Positions 6,464 through 13,410 of a stretch of 49,945 nt of DNA are shown here, one piece after another. Position 1 is the stretch's first letter. Every line of letters begins with the position of its first letter. Position numbers and translations under genes: made by a program. The stretch covers positions 1-49,945 of IMG/VR virus record IMGVR_UViG_3300024326_000006; one strand, 5' to 3'. Origin of the DNA: a virus. The notes below the pieces were generated by a model that was not told the origin of the DNA, made no database searches, and worked only from the letters and a program-made list of their open reading frames with translations.

Positions 6464-7801
6464 CATCTCTGGAAACACTTGTTCGTGATCGACATTACGT
6501 CTACGCCCTTGTTCTTCAAAGAAGTTGTGGAAGTCTCTACGTCCTTGAATAACTTTATCTAGTGGATATTCTGTAGATTCCATGTAATCAACTACACGAC
6601 GAAACTTTTCATACTCGATAGTGCTAAATGCATCCTTGCGATTATCATCTGTGTTCTCTTTGATAAACTGCAAATGGTCGTGCATATAACTCATGTAGTT
6701 TTTAGGCAGGATATTGATATCATACTGTAGAGGTTCTTTGAGATGCGGAGTATCAAACCCTAGTCGTTGCCATCTGTGCGTTTCTACATCATTGTATTTT
6801 TTACGCCATTCAAGAATCTTTTCAAGCAATGTGCGGAATGTAGTGACACTGAAAATATTAAATGTAATCATAATAACCATTGGTGCTTCACAGTTGCGCA
6901 TAAAGTAATCTAAGTTGCGTTCAAACACTTCAATGTCTAACCCATCACGAATATACTCTGCACGTTTGCCCCAAGTGTCAATACTTGTAAACATTTTAAA
7001 ACGTCTAATCTTGTTGTTTGTCAACAAGTCATTCACACGGTTTGTAAACTTTTCCAACTGCTTTGGCTTGCCACCTAAGTTGCTGTTGCAGTTTAGTTCT
7101 AACTCTGGTTTAGGATCTGCATCCAGCATATCAAACAACTTGTATGTGCTTTGTTGTATTGTAGGTTCACCACCTGTAATACGCAAAATATGCAAGTCCT
7201 TACTAAGCTCTGGCCACCATTTCCAAAATGCATCTAAATACGGATTGCTTTGTTCTTCAAATATTTCAAACCAGTCAATATCGCATCTGTGATTCTTTAC
7301 GTTTGTATAAGGACCGTGTTGCTTGATCTCTTGATGATATCTACTGCTGGCTTTTGGATGACAATATCCACAACGGAAGTTGCACTCATTACCAAACGAA
7401 ACTTCCAAGTATTCTGGATTAACATCAAACTCTGCACCACCTTCTTTGACAGCTTTCAAGCGTTCTTTGAAAAAGATAGTTTGGTTGCGTTGTTTTCTAT
7501 CACTAACATAGTCTTTGCCCATTGCTTCAATCTTCCAGCAATAGTTGCATCCACTAGGTTGTTCACCTTTCATCATAGCAGCACGTTCTGCTTTCTTTTG
7601 TGCTGTATTGTGTATAGCACTAGGATTCTCTAATAGCGGTGCTGCGTCAATCTTGTGAGGAGCAGGATGATAACAACTATGTGTTTCACCTGTCTGAAAA
7701 TAGATGTTTGCATGATACCACTTGGCAAAGCAAAACGTAGGAGATATTTCCTGCGTAATCTTATCGATACGCTTGATTTCTTCGCTTTCGCTGCGTTCCA
7801 T
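6428..7801 (-). CDS. Twitch-domain radical SAM enzyme, 457 aa
   Basis: Residues 140-147 carry the CX3CX2C signature (CNFRCGYC) and 209-213 the TGGEP motif, which together define the radical SAM core. Four further cysteines lie before the core at 24, 43, 85 and 88 (FCFAxW, HSCYHP, CNYCW), likely ligands of an auxiliary iron-sulfur cluster. This arrangement matches the twitch-domain radical SAM proteins that I recall from marine T4-like phages, whose substrate is not known. Related SPASM/twitch enzymes modify peptides or sugars. It is the last gene of the six-gene leftward operon and its start overlaps the stop of the upstream GT-A gene by one base. Its own 3' end overlaps the GNAT-like gene coming from the other strand. 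Confidence 0.88.
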   Translation of the reverse strand: MERSESEEIKRIDKITQEISPTFCFAKWYHANIYFQTGETHSCYHPAPHKIDAAPLLENPSAIHNTAQKKAERAAMMKGEQPSGCNYCWKIEAMGKDYVSDRKQRNQTIFFKERLKAVKEGGAEFDVNPEYLEVSFGNECNFRCGYCHPKASSRYHQEIKQHGPYTNVKNHRCDIDWFEIFEEQSNPYLDAFWKWWPELSKDLHILRITGGEPTIQQSTYKLFDMLDADPKPELELNCNSNLGGKPKQLEKFTNRVNDLLTNNKIRRFKMFTSIDTWGKRAEYIRDGLDIEVFERNLDYFMRNCEAPMVIMITFNIFSVTTFRTLLEKILEWRKKYNDVETHRWQRLGFDTPHLKEPLQYDINILPKNYMSYMHDHLQFIKENTDDNRKDAFSTIEYEKFRRVVDYMESTEYPLDKVIQGRRDFHNFFEEQGRRRNVDHEQVFPEMSDFFELCKKYV

Positions 7802-8724
7802 TATTGTTCTCTATCTAAGAATTGTTTGCTGTTATCACGTGCCGGATTTTTGTATACTGTTTTAAAAAATAGACTTTGATTTCCATCAAGTGGTTCAGCA
7901 GCAATAGGCAACTCAAGTTCGTCTATCAGTGAATACCCAAGTCCAACAGTTTCTATTTCCATATGGTCTTCATCCATATCTTTGCTATCCCAATACTCAT
8001 TGAGCCAATCAAAATCACGTACATTTACAAAGTCCCAGTCTGTACACATTGTCTTGTACAATCCTTCTCGTGCGCCGTAGATAGCCCAACGGCCGTTCTC
8101 AACATCTGCACCAATCATTAGCCAGATGTACAAACGGTGCAAGTTCTTCCAGTGATTTTTATGAAAGTCCTCTACACTAACACGCATGCCTTGATCCAGT
8201 GCCATTTTAACACCTTCTCTAAATCCAGCACGCCATGCTTGATGCGGTGTAGCATTATTCATAATAGTACTGTATGTACCATTCATTTGTATGTACTGTG
8301 TATCCCAACAGAAATCTACTTGTGCATGTGGATTATCGTTGGGTGCATTTTCGTGTGTACGCATGTTTAATACATGTTGTTTGGGCCAGCACTTAATGCC
8401 GCCATTTCCGTATGTAAGATTATTGATACTATTAAGTGCAGTCCAACTAATAACTTTATTAGTCAAATCTGTATTTTCATCAAAGTCCATTGTTTGCGAC
8501 AAAAACTTTTCATCAATAATATTGTCGCCGTCTATTGTAATAAACCTATCAGTAGTTGATTTGTTAGCGGCTGCTTTGTGTGCGCTATCACTGCCTTTTA
8601 CACCATGCACACGCTCTGCCCACGGAACTTTCTTACACAAGTCTGCATAGTTTTGTTCTGCATTAGGCTCGTCGTATGACAAATATATAATATCGCAATC
8701 AATAACTCTAAATGTGTTAGCCAT
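7801..8724 (-). CDS. GT-A-like glycosyltransferase, 307 aa
   Basis: The N-terminal half is GT-A-like: strand DIIYLSYDEPNA (11-22), a GVKG segment near 41-44, a strand ending in the DGD motif at 65-67 that would bind the metal and nucleotide-sugar, and a conserved YGNGGIKCWP segment near 105-114. It is clearly paralogous to the C-terminal domain of the 548-residue protein at 1383-3029, which carries the same landmarks. The C-terminal half (helical, aromatic-rich) is less informative and ends with an extra tail of about 60 residues absent from the paralogue. GAGGAA precedes the ATG and the gene overlaps the end of the 180-residue gene by 8 bases. Donor and acceptor are unknown. Confidence 0.65.
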   Translation of the reverse strand: MANTFRVIDCDIIYLSYDEPNAEQNYADLCKKVPWAERVHGVKGSDSAHKAAANKSTTDRFITIDGDNIIDEKFLSQTMDFDENTDLTNKVISWTALNSINNLTYGNGGIKCWPKQHVLNMRTHENAPNDNPHAQVDFCWDTQYIQMNGTYSTIMNNATPHQAWRAGFREGVKMALDQGMRVSVEDFHKNHWKNLHRLYIWLMIGADVENGRWAIYGAREGLYKTMCTDWDFVNVRDFDWLNEYWDSKDMDEDHMEIETVGLGYSLIDELELPIAAEPLDGNQSLFFKTVYKNPARDNSKQFLDREQ

Positions 8725-9259
8725 TTATTTCCTCATAATGATAAGTATCAAACCTACGCATAGTATATACTGAAACTTCTTCGTTGTCAAACTCAAAATC
8801 ATTTTCAAACGCTACTTCATCTCCGTTATTAAAACGTATTAATCGATACAATACATTTGGGTCATCTTTTTTTGTTATACTAAAGTAGTAGTTTGAAAGA
8901 TCGATTGTAACTTTTTTATCATTTAAATCTTCTATAAAACCAGGATCAGCAGATATTTTCCAAACATGTTTTACATTATCTTTAGTTAATACTATTTGTT
9001 TGTTATTAGGTACAGTTCTAGGAATCTGATATAGAAAACACCACATCAGCTTGTCCTCGTCGACTTGTGTCTGGTTTTTAATATAATATTTTTTATCTAT
9101 AAAATCATATTCAACCTTGTAGTCTAATAAACTCCAATGTCCTTCTATAAACTTCTTAACATCTTCAAAGTCGCACTCAAGAAACTTAAATCTGTCATCA
9201 GATTCTTTTGAGATTTTATAAATATTTCCATCGTCATCAAAACATACAAATCGTTTCAT
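8717..9259 (-). CDS. Hypothetical protein, 180 aa
   Basis: I do not recognise this protein. It is acidic and rich in aromatic residues, lacks membrane segments, signal peptide and cysteine motifs, and alternates short beta-like strands with charged loops (for example KRFVCFDDDGNIYKI at the N terminus). AGGA lies close before the ATG. It sits between two glycosyltransferase-like genes in the same operon, one base after the stop of the GT8-like gene and overlapping the next gene by 8 bases, so it is most likely made together with them. It could be a partner or substrate of the sugar enzymes, but the sequence does not show this. Confidence 0.6.
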   Translation of the reverse strand: MKRFVCFDDDGNIYKISKESDDRFKFLECDFEDVKKFIEGHWSLLDYKVEYDFIDKKYYIKNQTQVDEDKLMWCFLYQIPRTVPNNKQIVLTKDNVKHVWKISADPGFIEDLNDKKVTIDLSNYYFSITKKDDPNVLYRLIRFNNGDEVAFENDFEFDNEEVSVYTMRRFDTYHYEEING

Positions 9260-9260
9260 A

Positions 9261-10103
9261 TTATATTCCTAAACATTTTTCATATTTTTTCATTAAACTA
9301 TTATTTAAGAAATCTTTTTCAGTGTAATGAAAAATGCCCGATTGCTGATGATTTCCTATTTTTAGCCTCATATCACTGTCAAAATAAACACCAACTCTAT
9401 CTTGCCAACGATATGCAAAGTTAATGTCCCAACCTTGAATCTTTGGTTTCATATGTGTAAATGTAGGATTCTTAACTTTATTGTTTGTAATCAAATGTTC
9501 AATGTCCATTATTTTACAAGCAACTGCTGCGCTAACATCCATGCTTGGACGCAATGCAAACTTTTTTCCAGAACTAGCTGATTTATAAAACTGTTCCCAG
9601 TTGTTTGTTATCATTTCAAGCCAAGTATAAAACTCATGTGCTAAGTCAGATTTCTTAAACCAATGGAGACCACTATACAAGTTTGGAAGATTGTATTTTT
9701 TGAACGCTTTACGATAATAGTTGTCATCTACTAGTTCTCCACGGTATGTATACACATTGCTAGTGTAAAATAAATCATAGTTTCTTAAGAAATCAAACCA
9801 ACTACTAATGTCTTCAAGTATTAACATATCTGTATCTATCACCGCAGTTTCGTTATACGGAATAGCATGATATATTTTCCAACGATTGCTGATTTTCCAA
9901 TCTTCATCCTTGGCATGATCTCCCCACGGTATTTCAACGATATGATCAAACAAATGTTTGTATTTTGTAGGCACACTTTCATTAGTGATAAGACAAATAC
10001 TAACATCTTTGTTTGTAGCATGAATACTCATTGCTGCTAAACATGCTTGTCTAACATAATCAAAACCACTGTTTTGTGCCAGCATTGTAAAGTTATTGGT
10101 CAA
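9261..10103 (-). CDS. GT8-like glycosyltransferase, 280 aa, TTG start
   Basis: The sequence opens with a short strand, a DYVRQACLAAMSI helix (15-27), then a second strand SICLIT, and reaches a DTD motif at 90-92 in the strand context AVIDTDMLIL, all typical of GT8-type GT-A glycosyltransferases. Near the C terminus is FHYTEKDF, which may correspond to the GT8 C-terminal His region. It is paralogous to the neighbouring 273-residue protein, which has the same DYVKQA helix and a DTD motif. The start is TTG at 10103, with GGAGAG 5-7 bases upstream; the next in-frame ATG (10085) has no ribosome site. It overlaps the end of that gene by 11 bases. The sugar donor and acceptor are not predictable from sequence alone. 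Confidence 0.65.
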   Translation of the reverse strand: MTNNFTMLAQNSGFDYVRQACLAAMSIHATNKDVSICLITNESVPTKYKHLFDHIVEIPWGDHAKDEDWKISNRWKIYHAIPYNETAVIDTDMLILEDISSWFDFLRNYDLFYTSNVYTYRGELVDDNYYRKAFKKYNLPNLYSGLHWFKKSDLAHEFYTWLEMITNNWEQFYKSASSGKKFALRPSMDVSAAVACKIMDIEHLITNNKVKNPTFTHMKPKIQGWDINFAYRWQDRVGVYFDSDMRLKIGNHQQSGIFHYTEKDFLNNSLMKKYEKCLGI

Positions 10104-10914
10104 TAATTCTCTCCAAACTAAACTTGTTCATCACATGACAGTTACTACCTTTGAGATTTACAGCAGTGTATTCTCCAAGTCTTTTATTTTTTTGTACTAG
10201 TATTTTTATTTCATCGTCTTTAATCCCAACAGCTACGTCTTTGTCTGTTGCATAAAACTTTGTTCCTGGCAAACTTCCAACAAAGTTTCCTGTTTGATAT
10301 CCATTCATAATATGTACTGCAATACTAAAAGCAAAATCGTTTCTATATACACTTGTTTTAAACTGATACATATTACGATAGTGTATATAGTTTTCTTCAA
10401 TGTGCTTGATCAAATCAAAGAACATTTTGTTTTCATCTGTTTTTCTAAAAAAGATTACAGTAGCCCAATAAAAATCTACACTAGTATCACTTACTTTTTC
10501 AAACTCGGGTACTATTCTATGCATTCCAACATGAGTAGCATCCTTGTATAGCAAAAGATCTTTTTGCTGTACAAAGCAGTTGTTTAGTAAATCATTGCTA
10601 ATGATATAATCAGTATCCATTACAATAGTAGAATCGTAAGGAGTTAACTCATATGCAGATGCTCTGTTTTTATTATTAAACTTTAATGTTTTATCACTAA
10701 AATCGCCATCGGCATATCGTTTACTAGTACTATTTTTAGTCATGTCATCGGAGTGAATAACATAATCAAATACATCAGATTCGATATCTATATCTGTAAC
10801 AATCGAAGTGGGCAAGTCCATATACTTGCGTATGCGTTTAGCAAGGAAAATAGCTTGCTTTACATAATCAACTGATTTATTATTACTTGCGAATAACAAT
10901 ACACCCTTTGTCAT
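10093..10914 (-). CDS. GT8-like glycosyltransferase paralogue, 273 aa
   Basis: This is a second GT8-like protein. Landmarks are an N-terminal strand GVLLFAS, the helix DYVKQAIFLAKRI (16-28), a second strand SIVTDID, and the DTD motif at 100-102 in TIVMDTDYII. The order and spacing match the adjacent 280-residue paralogue, so the pair probably arose by tandem duplication and then diverged strongly. A histidine in NCHVMNKF near the C terminus is a possible equivalent of the GT8 metal-binding His. The ATG at 10914 overlaps the stop of the 115-residue gene in an ATGA arrangement. The two paralogues may add successive sugars of one glycan, which is inference from their pairing. Confidence 0.6.
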   Translation of the reverse strand: MTKGVLLFASNNKSVDYVKQAIFLAKRIRKYMDLPTSIVTDIDIESDVFDYVIHSDDMTKNSTSKRYADGDFSDKTLKFNNKNRASAYELTPYDSTIVMDTDYIISNDLLNNCFVQQKDLLLYKDATHVGMHRIVPEFEKVSDTSVDFYWATVIFFRKTDENKMFFDLIKHIEENYIHYRNMYQFKTSVYRNDFAFSIAVHIMNGYQTGNFVGSLPGTKFYATDKDVAVGIKDDEIKILVQKNKRLGEYTAVNLKGSNCHVMNKFSLERIIDQ

Positions 10915-11258
10915 AAATCCATAATACTTTCAACTGTTCTATTTGTTTTTAACTTATTATATTCAGTTAAGTATTTGTTTGTTGATTGCCAATACACATT
11001 TACGAGTTCATTGGCAAAATCTTGTAATACTTCTATTTCAATAGGTATACCACTATCATCAACTAATATAGTTTCAGTTTGATGTAGTGCCAATAAACTT
11101 TGACAAAAACTTATAAGATCTTTTGTTACAGAAAACTGACCACCATTAAAATAATAAACAAGATTATCGTGGTACTGTTCTTTTAACAAACGTTTTTGAT
11201 TATTTAAAGTAATCATGTAATTGCTAAAATCTAATGCTTTTTCTAAGCGTTCGTCCAT
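10911..11258 (-). CDS. Conserved phage hypothetical protein, 115 aa
   Basis: The product is mostly helical with an N terminus MDERLEKALDFSNY and a central FNGGQFSVTKDLISFCQ segment. I recall proteins of this form next to tail genes in marine T4-like phages, without a known function. It contains no catalytic motif. It is the first gene of the six-gene leftward operon. A consensus sigma-70 promoter at 11282-11310 and AGGAG 6 bases before the ATG support the start. Because it lies directly after the tail module but has its own early-type promoter, it may be either a structural accessory or a member of the sugar operon; I cannot decide. Confidence 0.6.
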   Translation of the reverse strand: MDERLEKALDFSNYMITLNNQKRLLKEQYHDNLVYYFNGGQFSVTKDLISFCQSLLALHQTETILVDDSGIPIEIEVLQDFANELVNVYWQSTNKYLTEYNKLKTNRTVESIMDL

Positions 11259-11281
11259 AAATATCTCCTACTTGTAATAGT

Positions 11282-11310
11282 AGTATATATGCTTTAGACT
11301 ACATTGTCAA
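11282..11310 (-). promoter_or_regulatory. Sigma-70-like promoter for the six-gene GT/radical SAM operon
   Basis: On the minus strand, TTGACA (11310-11305), a 17 bp spacer and TATACT (11287-11282). Transcription would start near 11275, before AGGAG (11269-11265) and the ATG at 11258. It begins 2 bases after the T tract of the terminator at 11313-11336. Confidence 0.85.
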
Positions 11311-11311
11311 G

Positions 11312-12421
11312 TTAAAAATCGGAATCTTTTGTTCCGGTTGGAGTAGGTAATGAGATAGCATTGTAAGTAGTACTATCCCAAACAAAATCACTACTCGGAG
11401 TATAAGTGTATACTGTACTGTTGATTGTTGCTGTAACACTTTCGTCTACTAGCTGCCCTGCTGGTCCGCCTGGTTCTGCCTGGCCGCCTGTTCCAGAATC
11501 GCCATCGTCTAGTTCTATTTTAAACTTTAGTTGTGTTGCTGTATTAAATGCAGTATTAGTACTTGCATAAATCCTAAAAAAGTTATCATCATAAATCTGT
11601 GCTACAGGTACATCTCCTGGATTACCTCCGGCTCTGCCGCCACCTTGTTTTTCAAAAATCTTTGTAGTTGGAGAACCAGTTGTAATACTTGCATTACTAT
11701 AACCTGTTCCTGTGCCTGTTACTGAATCGCAACGCCAGGTATTTTGATTTACTCTACCAAACCGTATTTGTCCAGCATCATTTAACACTTGTGCCCAGTC
11801 CCAATCTTTTGTATACTGAGTGCCTGTGGTTCCTCCACTTGCGTTTGATGCAAAACGTATTTCTCCTCCAGATGCTAAGAAATATAAAAATGCTTGATGA
11901 GATCCAAAATCAACTGTAACTTCGTGCGATATAACTTTAACTGCGTCGGCCGATCCACCAAAACTTGTAGTACGAGAACTAGTTGTACTTGCTCCGCCTG
12001 TTGTTTCTAACGGATTTGGACCATCAAAACTACTAGTTGGAAAATCTGTAGATGTATGATTAAATGCTAGAATAGTATTTGCTGTAGTAGTTAGGTCGGT
12101 AATATGTTGTTCAACAATTTGATCAACTCCTTGTTCAAAGTCAGTAGGATCAATATCAGTTGCTAATGTGCCGGTTTGATGAACATGTGCCGCTTGTATA
12201 TCCAACCATAAATCAAAGTATTGTTGCTCAGTTACTGTATCACTTACACCTGGTGTATTTCCGCCAACTACTGTATTACTACTAAAACTTCTACCATATC
12301 CGCTTGTACTTGTTAGTGGAGTTGTCAATGACCCATATTCAGTCCAAACAGATTGATTGCCTACTCTTCCAGCTATTGATTCTCTAATATTATTATAGTT
12401 AAGAGCAGATATTGATGGCAT
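11312..12421 (-). CDS. Virion structural (tail/fibre-associated) protein, 369 aa
   Basis: A Thr/Ser/Gly-rich, beta-structured protein without catalytic motifs. Its central part shares landmarks with the 305-residue protein upstream: GGEIRF, then a KDWDW/KNQDW segment, then NDAGQIRFGR/NAGQIKFGR, then a long Gly/Ser-rich region, so the two are paralogues. It lies at the end of the leftward tail module and is closed by a terminator within its last codons. AAGGAA precedes the ATG; a possible sigma-70-like promoter lies at 12440-12468. The position after the fibre genes suggests a distal tail or baseplate appendage. The exact T4 counterpart cannot be named. Confidence 0.6.
   Translation of the reverse strand: MPSISALNYNNIRESIAGRVGNQSVWTEYGSLTTPLTSTSGYGRSFSSNTVVGGNTPGVSDTVTEQQYFDLWLDIQAAHVHQTGTLATDIDPTDFEQGVDQIVEQHITDLTTTANTILAFNHTSTDFPTSSFDGPNPLETTGGASTTSSRTTSFGGSADAVKVISHEVTVDFGSHQAFLYFLASGGEIRFASNASGGTTGTQYTKDWDWAQVLNDAGQIRFGRVNQNTWRCDSVTGTGTGYSNASITTGSPTTKIFEKQGGGRAGGNPGDVPVAQIYDDNFFRIYASTNTAFNTATQLKFKIELDDGDSGTGGQAEPGGPAGQLVDESVTATINSTVYTYTPSSDFVWDSTTYNAISLPTPTGTKDSDF
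11313..11336 (-). terminator. Rho-independent terminator inside the 3' end of the tail gene
   Basis: On the minus strand CGGAA (11336-11332) and TTCCG (11324-11320) form a 5 bp stem around a 7-base loop, followed at once by ATTTTTA. The hairpin encodes the last residues of the 369-residue protein and its T tract reaches the stop codon. It would end leftward tail transcription just before the next promoter. The stem is short, so efficiency is uncertain. Confidence 0.6.
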
Positions 12422-12439
12422 CTATGGTTCCTTTTTTAT

Positions 12440-12468
12440 AATGTAACATACTATACATTGTATGTCAA
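12440..12468 (-). promoter_or_regulatory. Possible sigma-70-like promoter before the 369 aa structural gene
   Basis: On the minus strand TTGACA (12468-12463) is followed after 17 bp by TACATT (12445-12440), a good -35 with a weaker -10. The late-like octamer TATAAAAA at 12440-12433 is also present but would start transcription after the ribosome site, so it is the less likely reading. Confidence 0.4.
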
Positions 12469-13386
12469 TCATAAATCGCTTGTTTTTGCATACGACGGGG
12501 CTGGTGAACTTACATAAGAGCCCGATGCTCTAATATGCGAAACTGCACTAGTAAGAACTCCTGCAACATATTCATCTGCTCCTCCGGTGCCAACATCTAA
12601 ATCATTAAATACAATATTAAAAGTAATATCAGTGTTATTTGATTCTAACTTTGCTTCAATATAATATTCGTTATCTGAATATCCGCCCGCAATGCTACCT
12701 GTTTTTCTATATATAGTTTGGTATGAAGTTGTTAAATCCTCATTGCCAATAGCATAAGAAGTTCCTGATGGTTTTGTATTAGTAGTTACTGTTCTTCCAA
12801 ATTTTATTTGGCCTGCATTAAATATAATATCATACCAGTCTTGATTTTTTTGTAGGTTAGTGTCAGCTGGAACATTATCAATATTGATTGACGAATCAAA
12901 TCTAATTTCGCCACCAGCGTTAAAGAAACATCTGCGAGCTGCAATCGAAGAAAAAGATATCTGTACAGTATGATTAACTGATTGAGGCTGGGATGTTCCT
13001 CCCCAAGGCGATGTAGCTCCATCTCTTACACTATTAACTCCGCCTGATTCTATGTCAGCTTGATTGCCATTTAGAATAAATCTATCGTCTTCTAGTTCAA
13101 CTATTAATATTTCATATGCATTATATAAAGCATCTTCTATTTCATTAGAAGTAGCAACTGTATTAATAGTAACTGGTGCAGTATTATTAATGTGTACATA
13201 TACTTTTTCAAAGTCGGCAAACAATGTGTTCATGTCAGAAACTAATACTTCGTTTCCTTCGGCAACTGGATTACTCGATACAGTATTGTTGTATCCTTTA
13301 TCACCAGACCCAACTCCTAATAACGCTGAAATTTTTCCTTGTAGTTCGTTGTATCTTGATTGTGAGATAATGTCGCCGACTGCCAT
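12469..13386 (-). CDS. Virion structural protein, 305 aa, paralogue of the next gene
   Basis: The N-terminal region (ISQSRYNELQGKISALLGVG, then the helical MNTLFADFEKVYVHIN) is probably an attachment part, followed by beta-rich sequence with GGEIRF near 165-175, a KNQDWYD segment, NAGQIKFGR, and a final FNDLDVGTGG stretch. The same order is found in the 369-residue protein. No enzymatic motif is visible. A late-promoter-like octamer TGTAAATA (13403-13410) overlaps the stop codon of the upstream fibre gene, and AAGGA lies 6 bases before the ATG, which supports late, separate expression. Likely a minor tail component or fibre accessory; I cannot assign a T4 gene number. Confidence 0.6.
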   Translation of the reverse strand: MAVGDIISQSRYNELQGKISALLGVGSGDKGYNNTVSSNPVAEGNEVLVSDMNTLFADFEKVYVHINNTAPVTINTVATSNEIEDALYNAYEILIVELEDDRFILNGNQADIESGGVNSVRDGATSPWGGTSQPQSVNHTVQISFSSIAARRCFFNAGGEIRFDSSINIDNVPADTNLQKNQDWYDIIFNAGQIKFGRTVTTNTKPSGTSYAIGNEDLTTSYQTIYRKTGSIAGGYSDNEYYIEAKLESNNTDITFNIVFNDLDVGTGGADEYVAGVLTSAVSHIRASGSYVSSPAPSYAKTSDL

Positions 13387-13402
13387 AACTTTTCCTTTTT
13401 AG

Positions 13403-13410
13403 TATTTACA
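13403..13410 (-). promoter_or_regulatory. T4-like late promoter (TGTAAATA)
   Basis: The minus-strand octamer TGTAAATA followed by C differs at one position from the T4 box TATAAATA. Transcription would begin near 13397, before AAGGA and the ATG at 13386. It overlaps the stop codon of the upstream fibre gene. Confidence 0.6.

Noticed and set aside
12433-12440. TATAAAAA as a late promoter for the 369-residue gene
   Set aside because: One mismatch to the box, but transcription would start after the ribosome site AGGAA (12432-12428), so it would not give a translatable leader.
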